64,000 nt of DNA from assembly GCA_030522415.1 (NCBI GenBank), contig CM060118.1:14574651-14638650 (forward strand). Direction: 5' to 3'. The notes under the pieces were generated by a model, which did not search any database, had not been told where the DNA came from, and was given only the letters and a program-made list of their open reading frames with translations. Every line of letters begins with the position of its first letter. Position 1 is the stretch's first letter. This document shows positions 1-35,519 of this stretch, in pieces. A program made the translations under genes and the position numbers. Source of the DNA: Channallabes apus. Taxonomy: Eukaryota > Chordata > Actinopteri > Siluriformes > Clariidae.

Positions 1-147
1 TGTACGCTTATTTTAAATGTGTGAATGCGTCCTTGTTCATGTTTAATACAGTATGTGGTAAATACTACACTATGCTTAAACAAAAATACATGGTGCAATA
101 TTTCTGTCTTAAAAACCTAATAAAATTGCAGATAAATAATAATAAAT

Positions 148-480
148 AAGGGCGGCACAGTGGTGTAGTAACACTGCCGCCTTGCTCCTCAAGAGTCGAG
201 GGTTCAATTCCCACCATTGTCTGTGTTAACTTAATTGTTAACAAAATTGCATGTTTAACAAAAAGAACATCCAAAAATTGTATTCCAATTTCCTCTGTCC
301 AGAGACATGCAGATTAGGTTACCTGTCATTCCCAAATCATATGTGTGCCTGGTGATGGATTGGCATCCTGTCTAGGGTGTACCCCACCTGTCTCCTGGGA
401 TAGACTCCCATCTGACAGTACAGGATAAAGCGTTATAGAAAATGTATTGATAACATAAATAAATAAGTAAATATACAAAT
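148..480 (+). repeat. tRNA-derived SINE, diverged copy
   Basis: The head (GGCGGCACAGTGGTGTAGTA, then GGTTCAATTCCC) resembles the A and B boxes of a tRNA-type pol III promoter. The body has the fish SINE phrases 'ccagagacatgcagattagg', 'gatggattggcatcctgtc' and 'ggataaagcgttatagaaaatg', followed by an A/T-rich AAATAA tail. The central part is deleted compared with the fuller copies at 23161 and 44380. It is an old DANA/V-SINE-like insertion, not a tRNA gene. Confidence 0.8.
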
Positions 481-1517
481 GAATAAATAAATGAACTTTG
501 AATGGTGATTTTTTTTTCTTCTCAGTAAAAACACCCCATATTATTAACAGTCAAAGTACCTAAATCACAACATAACCAAACCCATGTGTACCCATATTTC
601 ACATAACACAATTCCCTAGGACATGTCCAATAGTTTCCTCTCAGTACAGTGATAGACTATGGTTCAGATTAGCCACAAATACTTGATGGATTTTTTTTTA
701 TTTGCTCAGCTGAAATGATACTTGGTTTGTCACTATTGATTAGCCTTTTAAAATAAAAAAAATAAAAAAAATAATAATAATAAATCACACCACAGTATAT
801 TTTCAACATAATACACCAACCAAATAACAGTTCCACAGATAATATGCTTTATATGTCTGCTGTTTGTGTAACATCATGGTGCGTGACAATGGGTTATACA
901 ATATAATAAATAACAGTTCAAAATCATCATTTGGCAGCAGAAACAGTTTGCATTGCAACAAAGACTGATAATACAGTACAGATTGTAGCACAATTACGGT
1001 GCAATAGTACATAGGGCTCAGAAATGGAAAACAATATTTTAACGTTTCCATTCATGTATTTCAGCTCCAGCATGAAGTTCTTAAATCAAAAGGATAATTC
1101 ATTTTGTTTCCTTTATATAAGCTGTATACAATCGGGAGTCGAGCTGGCGACCCAATCCAGTAAGACACTGCAGCTGGAATGCCAGATATATCTCTAGGGT
1201 ATTTGTTGTGGGATATGCGTAATGACACGTGGATTGACACTATCTCACTATATAAGCTGTATTTTGGTCTAATATAAAAAAACCATTAGACTTGGCAACT
1301 GAGTTTGTATTGAGCACATGTCCACACACATACTGTATGGTATTGTACAGTTTACTGCTCTCTATCCTGATTTGCAACATCTTGATTTAATCAGAGGTTA
1401 TTATTAGTAAAAAGTTCAAATACAGTGACCTAAATTCTCTATTTGAAAATGTGTAGATGTCCTATATGTGGCATAAGTAAAAAGCAACAACAAACAGGCT
1501 TGGTTATTTATATAATG
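481..1517. other. Non-coding stretch, no gene seen
   Basis: A/T-rich sequence with a poly(A)/AATA run at 750-783. The open frames here are short and lack splice context or known motifs. I see no conserved gene or clear mobile element. Confidence 0.6.
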
Positions 1518-1692
1518 CAGGGGTGTTCAAATCCAATCTTGGAGAGACACTGTCCAGCACAGTTTGTAACTCACCAACACTTAAACACCCCACTGAACCT
1601 GGTTAGATTAATTGAATCAGTCGAGTTTGAGTAGAAAAATCCCCAAATTGTGCCGGACACTAGCCTTCCCGGCCTAGATTTGAACAGCCCTG
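1518..1692. mobile_element. hAT-type MITE with 8-base target duplication
   Basis: The ends are inverted repeats: CAGGGGTGTTCAAATC on the left, and CAGGGCTGTTCAAATC when the right end is read on the minus strand. The flanks ATATAATG (1510-1517) and ATCTAATG (1693-1700) match at 7 of 8 bases. An 8-base duplication with CAG...CTG ends is the hallmark of hAT elements. At 175 bases it has no coding capacity and must have been mobilised in trans. Confidence 0.75.
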
Positions 1693-1913
1693 ATCTAATG
1701 CATGCTTTAATCTTAATGCATAAATGTTATCTTGTTTCTCTGTGCATGTACAGTATAATGCCATGTAACATTATAGCCTTATTATTTTCTGCATACCACA
1801 TGAAAATCTATACAATGAAATGATGTGAAACTTCAAGAGATCGGTCATAAGTCATAAATAATTAGCCTTTTTAACAAAAGAAATTAAGTTTATACATAAT
1901 AAAGAAGATCTTT

Positions 1914-2520
1914 AAAAATATCACACTCAAGGTCGTGCTGTTGTACTGAATATCAGCACTTTGGGTGCAGCCAGAGTAACAAAGATATCACAGCTATGAT
2001 GATATCCGGCAAAACAGCACGGTCATGAGTGTGATACTGCTTTATACAACCATTTCACAAACACCATTTTGTGTCAACAGATTATGATTTTTTTTTTTAT
2101 GGAAAGCTAGCACACTAGGGTGTACAATCCCTTGTTTCGCAGTCATTTAGTTCCCTTGATCAGAGGATAGAGAGGGATTTCGGATTCAGCCTTGTGTTAG
2201 AAGCTAGTTAGCTTTGCAGCTCACACCGTAAAATATAATGTTAAGCAGGTGTTTTCTTGCTGAAAGTGCTTCCGTGGCTGGTTTTGAATGTGGGTTTTGC
2301 CAGAGCTCTCCCCTTTTTCCAGTACTGCGGACCGTACCAACCTACTTTCACCCGTACTGGTGACTGACATTTATTGTAATTAATGATTATGAGAACAACT
2401 GGGACGTAGAGTGATACATATTGCTAAATGTCCCAGTACTTTTATTTTCTATTATTAAAACTTGTGGAATGCCTCTCGTCAAATCAGATGAATCGATCTG
2501 GACTAACTGTTGTATAATTC
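1914..2520. repeat. Unclassified interspersed repeat, copy A
   Basis: About 350 bases from 2143 to 2500 align with 52263-52680, including 'gccttgtgttagaagctagt', 'gactggtttt'-like text, 'ctttcacccgtactg' and 'gagtgatacatattgctaaa'. The 5' part holds an imperfect inverted repeat: TATCACACTCAAGGTCGTGC at 1919 against the complement of 2013-2035. Short inverted ends TTATACAAC (about 2042) and GTTGTATAA (about 2509) also face each other. It looks like a DNA-transposon remnant, but I cannot assign a superfamily. Confidence 0.55.
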
Positions 2521-2803
2521 TAATTAAAGTTTCTGTTAGAAAACAGCTAATAAGGATTATGTTTCTGGTTGCATTTTTCTTCCTAGCAAAATTCTAAATT
2601 GTTCATTTCTGTTCTTTTTGTAACTTATTTTAAGAAACGTATTGCTACATGTTATATATTAAACATAATAAGTAAACATTCAGAAGTTGATCTGATATGA
2701 TTCTGCACCATTAAGCCACATCGTATAGACTTTGTAAAATTGCACATATACTTTTTGTTCATTGACTTCATTCACCTGGATTCCACGATCAGAGACACAA
2801 TTA

Positions 2804-2849
2804 CAGTCATGTTCAAAAGTTACACCTTCCTTTTAATCCTATGTTGTTG

Positions 2850-2918
<69 letters not shown>

Positions 2919-4250
2919 TATAATAAAAAAATCTGAGCATAGGAGGTCTCAGTATTAGGCAAATACAAACTCTGACAAATAACAACATACAATGTTTTAC
3001 AATGTACAAAAAAACATGTAGGCAAGTACCCTACATGGTACTAAGTACCCCGTACTGCTTTCACAGGTTTAAGAGGGTAAGTACCAGCCAGGTGTAATCA
3101 TCAGTCCTTGATTAATTGATCATCGGCAAACAGTGTTCAGACCTCCATAAAAGTAGACGTTTTGGCAGTTTACTGGTCTGCCGCATTGAGGTGTGTTAAC
3201 GCAATGCCAAGATGGAAAGACATAACCATTGATCTTGGAGAAGCAATTGTTGCTACACATAAATCTGGAAAGAATGATAAAGCCTTAAGAAACATTAAGA
3301 AAGCACAAAGCATTCAAGACAATTGCCATTTCTTCCCAGAAGTGGACTATCCAATACATTTACTCCAAGCGCTATATCTCAGACCCTACAGGCCTCACTG
3401 AGCATTTTCAATGTTAACGTCAATGACGGCACAATTAGAAGAAGATTGAACAAGTACGGTTTGTTTGGAAGGGTTACCAGGAGAAAGCCTCTTCTGTCTA
3501 AAAAGAACATATTGTTAAAGAACATGGAAGCACTACTGAGGTTCAGCATCTGAACAAAACACAAGACATCTAAAATAATATCCTATGGACAAATGAGACC
3601 AACGTGGAGTTGTTTGGCCTTAATGCCCAGCACCATTTTAGCAGAAACTCTTCATACCCACTGTCAAGCATGGCTGTGGAGGGGTGATGATTTGGTCTGG
3701 TATTTGGACCTGGACACCTTGCAGTCATTGAGTTGAGCATGAACCCAGAGTATTCTAGAGGCAAATGTATAGCAACCTGTCTGACAGTTTAAGCTTGGCA
3801 AAAATTGGGTAATTCGACCTGACGATGACGTGAAGTGCACTAGTGAATCTATATCAGAATCGCAGAAAAATGAAAGAATCAAAGTTTTGTAATGGCCTTG
3901 TCAAAGTCCAGACATCAACCCAACTCAAATGCTGAGGTGAGCCAAAATTTCTCAACAACATTACGGGAGACAGATAAAGTCATACAGGAAATGATCACTT
4001 CAAATTATTGCTGGTACAGTAAAGTTCGATCTACAAGCTATTGAATCATGAGGGAACTTCGTACTGCTTACATGCTCTTTTCTTTTTGTATTCATTTTTG
4101 TAAAAAACAAACAATGGCATATGTGTTGTTCGTCTGAGGTAGTATTTGAATAATACTGAGACTAGCTAACGATCAGATGGTTTTATTATGTTTTTCCACA
4201 AAAAATAGAATTAAAAGATGAGGGGGGGGACTAACTTTTGAACATGACTA
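2804..4250 (+). mobile_element. Decayed Tc1-like transposon
   Basis: Terminal inverted repeats CAGTCATGTTCAAAAGTTA and TAGTCATGTTCAAAAGTTA (right end read on minus) are flanked by TA dinucleotides at 2802-2803 and 4251-4252, as expected for Tc1/mariner. The interior holds broken pieces of a transposase: an N-terminal helix-turn-helix stretch from about 3204, then in another frame the motif DGTIRRRLNKYGLFGR at 3423-3470. Stops and frameshifts are frequent. A (TG)n microsatellite has grown just inside the left end. Confidence 0.8.
2853..2913. repeat. (TG)n microsatellite
   Basis: About 30 uninterrupted TG units lie inside the left part of the decayed Tc1 element. Open frames across it in both directions are artefacts of the repeat. 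Confidence 0.95.
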
Positions 4251-4549
4251 TATGCGTCATTTTGCAACACGTAATAGAGCATCGACATGAGTATGTACAA
4301 AAATGTATACCAGGCTCTCACGTAAGCTTACCTGGAATGTCAATTCATTATGCCAAATGAGAATTACAACACTTTCTACAGTACAGTGAAATGTGTGGAA
4401 ATTCTTGACTGTTGCAATAAAAAAAAATAAAAAATTTGACCAACAATACTAAAATGTAAAAAAAAAAAAAGACCTGCAGTAATGGCATGCAGTTTAGTGC
4501 AATATGGTTTTAAATACATACTAGTTCGTGTCTGACAAAGGTTCATTAT

Positions 4550-4905
4550 ATGATCGAAAATTTGTGGACACCAGACCATAACACTATAATTGTCACAGAG
4601 CCTCATCAAAGACATCAGGTCCCTGCAAGAGCATTACTAATAAAAGGGTCATCCCAAACCTGTTTAGTGGGTTTGCGAACAGGGTCATGTAAAGGTCACT
4701 TGGTTTTTCCAGACCAACCTTGGCAAAGTGTGTCTTACTGGAGCTTGCTTTGCACACAGGGGCATATTCATGCTGGAACCTGTTTCCAGCATACGAAGAC
4801 ATTCAAGACAATTATGCGTTTCCAACGGTTTTTCAAAAGTTTATAGAAGACTCACATAGGTGTGCGAGTGTCAGGTGTCCACATACTTTTACCCAGAAGG
4901 TTTAG
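4550..4905. mobile_element. Internally deleted Tc1-like element (MITE)
   Basis: The left end AAATTTGTGGACACCAGACC faces a right end that reads AAAGTATGTGGACACCTGAC on the minus strand. The interior ('ccaaccttggcaaagtgtgt', 'catgctggaacctgtttcc') resembles a non-autonomous Tc1 family common in fish, here shortened and mutated. No transposase frame remains. It lies downstream of the prss12 stop codon. Confidence 0.7.
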
Positions 4906-5155
4906 TTCAACCTTGAGGATTCGGCACATTCTATATACTTTACCTCAATCAAGAAGGTCAAACACACTTTCCACAAAGCGCTTCAAGTCAAAGAAAAAAA
5001 ACAACAACAACATAGCATGAGGTGAGATGTTGAAGGATGAAGCCTGGTTTGCAGTCCTGACAATGAACCAGGATCTCACTCCTCTGACAGGCATCTCATA
5101 TTCTATGCACGCTATACTTAAACAAATGTGTCTTAGTAATATTATATCCTCAGAG

Positions 5156-29289
<24,134 letters not shown>

Positions 29290-29660
29290 GGTGTCCTGTC
29301 AGAGTCCCATCTCTCCTCTCGCCCAGTAAATCCCCCGACCGGGTCTGAGCAACTGATGCCTGCACGCGCAGCTGTGTACCTCTCAGAACGCAGCCCCGGT
29401 GCAGGACGTCCTGGTCCTGGCGCTCGTGCGGAGCGACGCGCGTTGCGGATCCACGCGCTCTCTTCACTTGTCATGGATCGACAAGTTAAAGAAAGGACAG
29501 CGAAGTCAAACGTAAAGCCTTTGTCTCACGATCCATCAGGAACGAATGCACTGAGGTGTGGAAACGCAAAGCGGCTAAGAAGGAAAAGAGGCGAGGTCCG
29601 GAGGCGCACACGTCCCTCCTCCTCCTCCCTCTCCATGAGATCACTCTGCTTTCATTACAG

Positions 29661-32194
29661 GTGAGATTAAACAGCTTTAGCCTGTTTCTACTTTCCTTTC
29701 CCTAGTCAAACGACCCAGAACAGAACAAAGGGCAGATTGAAAGTATAGCCAGATCTAACTGGAGAGCAGCCTAAAACAAGATATATTACACCTAACAAAG
29801 AACTGATTATTATCATCTTCTTGTTTTTTTCCCCCCTAAAGACCCATTTTTTGATCAGTTACCTCAAAAGCACACACACTTATTTACTATTTCTATTAAG
29901 TACAGATACTTGGTGCACTCTGCATACTATTACTGATACATCTTGGTTCATCTTCAGGAACCTCCTTATCCTGGTGGAGCCAGAGCTTCTATTCCATAAA
30001 GCCTCTGGTGGGAATGAGGTATAAGAGGATGCAAATCCCACCCATATTTGAATCTGGGACAAGACCAGAGGAAAAACATCAGGCAGAACATTCATAGAAA
30101 CTTTTCATAAATATTAAGCAAAGTTAAGATCAAACTTGGGACCTGCTGCACCATGCCACCCTTGTCAATCTGTTGTTACGTGTACTTTATCACGACTTTC
30201 CTTAACACAAAGGAACCAGCATACGACCACAAATATTGCAAGATGATGAGGACATATACAAATGTGCTGATACAAAACAAATGTGTTTAGGTTTTTGACC
30301 ATATTATACCCATCTACCTTGCTGATCCACCATGAATTAGGAAGGATAGTAAGTCTTGTTCATCTTTTTCTACACATGAATGAGCTTAATTGTCCCCAAG
30401 CTCTTTTCTGTCCACAGGACACTGTCAACTGGATCTTTTATTAGAACGATATCTCAGCTCTTGTATGGCATTGAGGTGTCTGATACACTCACCAGAACAA
30501 CACATCAGTGGCACTGCTGCATCAAGAATTTAAATAATACCAGTTTAACAGTGGTCATAATGTAACAGTGCCATAATCAGCAGAAATAGTGAGTAACAGT
30601 ATTCTGTATAAGAAGTCATCCTTACAGGAAAAAAAGGTTGGTGAATGTATGTATAAGCTAGGTGCAAGTAGTAATGAGGCAGCTGAGTGTGTATTGTTGA
30701 TAATAAAGGTGGGACACAGTGCACTAAAGGTGGAAATGCACCTGTGTGTACCAGTCATACAGAGGAGCATAAAGCGAGCCTCGCCCTGTACACTTAAAAA
30801 CATAATGAACATCACCTATTTATATTGTGATCAAACATCAAAGCAAACATTGTTTCATATTAAACATGACCAAAAGGTACCTTTTTTACAGTATGGATTT
30901 CCTTAACCAAACTAGCACGTTTGGTTATATTACAGTTTAAAAAAGTAAAAATTCTGAAATATTTAACTAATAGTTTCTTTCCCAAAAGGCAGCTTTTTTC
31001 TTTTTAAAAAAAAAAACAAGATCGCTATCATATTGTTATGATTTCTCACGTTTTAGCAAAACAATTTTGTTTTCCTTCATAAAAATCTCAGTTTCAAAGG
31101 CATCAAAGCATGATAAAAAGCCTTGAATCCTCTTATCATCTAAGGAGTGGCTGCATTGCTTATCATCAGACCGTGATACCACGTACGGGTGTCCCTCTGG
31201 TCTAAATGTGCAGAGACTTAGATGTTACGCAGCATAATGAACCCCCCAACAAAAGGTAAAATGCTACTGCTGCCACCATCAGTTCTGCTCCAGGCTTCAG
31301 GTGACAGGATATCTACAGTAGTGCAGGGCTCTTTAATCAGTACTCAATCTTAAAGATGATGGGGTCATTAGTACTTCACAAGCCCCGCAATGCATTGTTG
31401 TGCTAGACAGCGCTTCCTTGTGGAGTCTAGTCACGTTATTCATAGTGAGCCGGATAAAAAGTGAGGAAATGGCAGATGGCGTTATTACAAAGAGGCTGGC
31501 AATATTCCAGCTGCATTTAATAATCTAGATAGATGAAAGTTAAAACAAGGTTATAAAATAAAAAATAAATAGCACAGCTGTATCACCAAATTTGAGTTGT
31601 TTGCTATATGTGCAATGGAAAATATAAACACTCAAGTCATTAAGTCATTATCTAGGGATACAGCTGATAGGGTTACAAACTAGGGCATAAAACTATCCAT
31701 CTAGTGTTGCCTACTGGACCTCAGTGACCACATAACACATCGAAGCAAAAGATTTGATTGCAGGATGACCGGTAATTTAGCAGCAGTGATAAAAAAGGAC
31801 AGAACAGCAATTACACAAATTAGGGAAATAATTTTATGCCAACGACATCCATAGTAACATTTTCAGAACATTTAAGCAATTAACAAACTTTCAAATATGA
31901 TACAGTGTGCCCTGCTTCTAATCAGAGAGAGACAGGGTGATTTTCCTTATTCCTGTTTTGACAGGGTGATTTCAGAACAAGTTACTCAATGAAATAATTT
32001 AAATGTATCCATAATCCTGCAGAAGCAGCTCCTTTGCTAATGACAATGTGTAAATACAAAATCAAAAGCTTAGAAGAGGCATACAAGTCGAACATGTCTA
32101 AAAGCCACACCCAAGCCCACTGCACTGAAAAGTCTCTCTCTCAGTCCGGTTTGCTGATTCACGTGTCACACAGATTGATGACTGCATCAGTCTC
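29661..32194. other. Intergenic DNA between prss12 and chchd1
   Basis: No gene, SINE or DNA transposon that I recognise. It should hold distal prss12 promoter sequence and the 3' untranslated region of chchd1 near the right end, but neither limit can be set from sequence alone. Confidence 0.5.
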
Positions 32195-32296
32195 TCACAA
32201 ATTGGGGTACCGCTTCAATATCTTGGTGGCCTGTTTTGGTAAAAGCCGTCCTCCCTGGGAAAGGGTTTGTTGCTTTGATCGGTCACGTGCCTCCGC
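32195..32296 (-). CDS. chchd1: chchd1 exon 3 (C-terminus)
   Basis: 102 bases in phase 0 after acceptor CTCATAG. Encodes AEARDRSKQQ then LLPKQATKILKRYPNL and a TGA stop. The lysine-rich tail matches the family's rRNA-contacting end. Confidence 0.93.
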   Translation of the reverse strand, partial: AEARDRSKQQTLSQGGRLLPKQATKILKRYPNL

Positions 32297-33118
32297 CTAT
32301 GAGAGATTAAATTAGAAACAAAGTCAGCAGTATGTAGAAGGTGACAGAACTATGTTAAATCATATGCATTTTAGCTACACTATATATTTATACACAATAT
32401 AGGAGAATACATCTCAAATCCTGCATATCAGGGTTTACAGTAACACTCAGTGGTCCTGTAGCGCAAAATGTGAACGTTATAAATCGTTTATAAGATCTGA
32501 CACTTCTGAAGAACGCATCATAACACGCCATGACCTGAGCATTCTTAAGTCAAAATTGGCACAGACACAACAAGAAGAGAGACTGTAAAGCCCACAGGAA
32601 ATATCAACTTGGTTCACTGCTTGTTATGACTCCTCCCAAAGCAGGAAACAAATTACACTAATTACCTCTTTCCCTGTCTTCCTTTGCAACATATTTCATG
32701 AATGCCAGAAAATTGATGGCCTAAATTGGTGGGGAAGTTTTTTCGGGAATTCCCTGACAGCATTAATTTACCTGTGCTCTCTCTATGCATTTGTAGAACA
32801 CAGAAAGTTCGTTAGAGCAGAGTTTGGTGTTGAAGTCATTCTGTTTCCAGCAAGCCATCACTAATGCCATCTCTGTCACACAGGAGGCCTCTGCAAGAAC
32901 AATAAGTAGACGCGATGTGAATTAAGCATAGGAAAATACAACATACACTGTGTTCTATATATTGTGCCCACAATGATCTAAAAGAAATAGGAATGCAAAG
33001 ATGAAATGCTGGATATTACCTAAAATATTGGATTGATATACGTATGGATTTAACATGTTTTATAAAACTATTTATTAAAGCATTTATATAAATTTTTATT
33101 ATGTGAATGTGTGACCTT

Positions 33119-33169
<51 letters not shown>

Positions 33170-34572
33170 AGATATCACAGTGATGCAAAATTCAGATTTA
33201 CAATCATCTTAGTTTTTGATCTAGTTTCAGATACTTTTTTGGATATTTTATAAAATGCAGTTGGGCTAAACAATTTGCTGAGCCCTGGCAACCTTGCATT
33301 TGACATTTCCCATAACGATAAACTGTACAGTTCTAAAAAAAAGAAACCCTGTTTTACTCCAAGGAATTCATTATGAGAGTACTTCTGAGTAGGGTTCGAT
33401 ATTTAGGCTACATTCCTATGACAAGCATCTTTGCACAGTCCTTATTTTTGGTTAAATCGGTCTTTAAAATAAACACACATTTTCCTGAATTTGAATTGAT
33501 ACATCACAATTTCTTCATTCTTCTACTATTGCTCTAGTGGTGAACCCCCATCATAAAGCAGTTCTGCGGACACTGTGTGATCACGACAGGGATGCACACG
33601 TGCATGTTGGGAATTCCTTCCCTATGGCTACATACTGTATGAATATTTATCTGATGTAGGATTAGATAAGAAAGTGGCATAAGTCCCAATAGGAAGAAAA
33701 AAAAAATCTGTGATCCATCAGATCTATGTTAAAGTAGCCCTTAAAACTTATTCATTATTTGTTTTCCGTTTCTTTTTTTGTTAAGAAACATATATAGGGC
33801 TCAGGATTGTGCAGTATAGAATAACATCCACTTTTTCAGCACAATCTAGGCAATATGATGAATGAATTTTATTACATTTTTGCCAATTAAACGAACATGA
33901 ATGAGCAGAAAATTTTAAATTGGGTCAAGTACACATTCATGCACAGTTACACACACTGTAATCTCATGTTTTTGGTTACAGTTTGATATCTGAAGCCTCC
34001 TTGTTGTACAGTATAAGCACTTTTTAATCGTCATTGACCTATTCTGTGTTGCCGGTGTTATGCACATATCTGTTCCACTTGAGTTTTAAAGTAAATAATC
34101 AGATATATAAATACATCCTTAGCCACGACTACTTTTTTATGCTCTTTTCTCCTTTATTTTTGCCTCATTGCTGCTAGTTTAAATAATTTCCATAAAAAAC
34201 TTATGGGCAAACACTTAATCCTGAATTTATTATGTCGAGAAACCAAATTGAAGGCGGGAAATTGTTCTAATGAAGATAATGAAGTAATGAATTGAATGTG
34301 GATGAAGAGAATGTAGTTAAATACAATATTAAGCTTTGGGCTCTAATGCTGTACCAGTGGTTCAGTACACAATGTTAGAACACAGATTAGATTCACTAAA
34401 CCTGCACAAACGGTCCGAATTAACGTCTGTCTCGCATACCTCCTCTTTTCGGCTTGCGGTTGGCGACTTCGTCTTTTAGGACCAGAGGTTTGTTGGGTTT
34501 GAGGACAGGCTTCCCCTGCTGCTTACTCAACAACCTGGCCACCTTTTCCTGAATCACACATCCACTCTGCAT
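32195..34572 (-). CDS. chchd1: CHCHD1 / mitochondrial ribosomal protein mS37
   Basis: A nuclear-encoded protein of the small subunit of the mitochondrial ribosome. Three exons (34572-34440, 32890-32772, 32296-32195) join in phase into 117 residues; human CHCHD1 has 118. Recognisable blocks are GKPVLKPNKPLVLKDEVANR near residues 20-39, EASCVTEMALVMACWKQNDF in exon 2 and QGGRLLPKQATKILKRYPN at the end. The CHCH fold cysteines are seen as two CX9C pairs (C..9..C in SCVTEMALVMAC, and C..9..C in LCSNELSVFYKC). The start ATG opens directly upstream of the conserved region. Confidence 0.95.
32772..32890 (-). CDS. chchd1: chchd1 exon 2 (CHCH domain)
   Basis: 119 bases, phase 1 in and phase 0 out. 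Encodes all four CHCH cysteines (SCVTEM, MACWKQ, KLCSNE, YKCIER). Acceptor TCTTGCAG and donor GTAAAT are good. Confidence 0.95.
32891..34439. other. chchd1 intron 1
   Basis: Holds a (TA)n microsatellite at 33122-33166 and otherwise no recognised repeat or exon. Confidence 0.7.
34440..34572 (-). CDS. chchd1: chchd1 exon 1
   Basis: 133 bases of coding sequence from ATG at 34572. Encodes the N-terminal segment with KVARLLSKQQGKPVLKPNKP and ends RKPKRG in phase 1 at donor GTATGC. Confidence 0.92.
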
Positions 34573-35270
34573 TGCCGTTACTTTTAACTGTTATACAATA
34601 ACAAATAATATAAAGTTATGCCGTCCTGGGTCTCAAAATAAAAAGATACACGGACACCAAATCGCACAAATGTATCTAAATTCAATAAATACAACACCTA
34701 AGCCTGTTCTCTAATGTCACAAGAAGGTCGCCATTTTTGCCGGAAAACGTGCCTCAGATTGTCGTTACGCAAACGGCACTGTCGTAAATATGCCGCAAAC
34801 ACAGTGGTGGATTTTGAACTTCTTTTTTCCCCCCACATAAAAACATAAAAAAGGGAATTTTGTCTGACTAATTCAGAAGCATTTTATATTAAAATATTTT
34901 ATAATATATACCTCCAATAACTACCTGGACTCCATATTAACATCAATTAACATCAACTGTTATAGCTGAACTGGCTGCCATTTAACACACAGTATGAATG
35001 CAGATCATTTCCTGCTTTCTGTTTCACCCAAATGAGGATGGGTTCCCTGTTAAGTCTGGTTCCTCTCAAGGTTTCTTCCTATTACTATCTCTGGGCTTGC
35101 TCACCAGGGACAATCTGATCATTTTGATTCATGCACACTCACATTCCATACAAACTTAAATAATTCTTTTTAGTGTGTGTGCCTTGTGTAAATATAAAAT
35201 AATCTCATGAACCCCGTCTTGTGCTCTGTGTCTCCTGGGATAGGTATAGAAGATGAGTTAGTGTGTGAAG
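34573..35270. other. chchd1 upstream region
   Basis: The stretch 34720-34800 is CG-enriched ('gccggaaaacgtgcctcaga', 'cgcaaacggcactgtcgtaa') and may belong to the chchd1 promoter. A short SINE tail fragment is at 35195-35265. No exon is seen. Confidence 0.4.
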
Positions 35271-35279
35271 AAAGCATAA

Positions 35280-35510
35280 AACCTCCAGGTTGTCTCACTG
35301 GACAGAGAGCCAGGGCAGACCCATGACCTGCTCCAGAGGTTGTATTTCACTGTTGTTTTGGGAATTTCTGGGGATCCCCAGGAAGAGATAAAATTTGTAA
35401 CTGTGGATAGAAAAGTATGGGCTGACTTTCTCAGCCTCCTGCCACAGCGACCTGTGCCAGAAAAGCAAAAGGAATATGAATGCATAAATCTGCTTGCCTC
35501 ATTTGTACGA
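35280..35510 (+). repeat. Non-LTR retroelement tail fragment
   Basis: Contains 'gatagaaaagtatgggctga' and 'ctcagcctcctgccacagcg', a diverged version of the tail at 28715-28825. No coding capacity. Confidence 0.45.
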
Positions 35511-35519
35511 TACACACCT

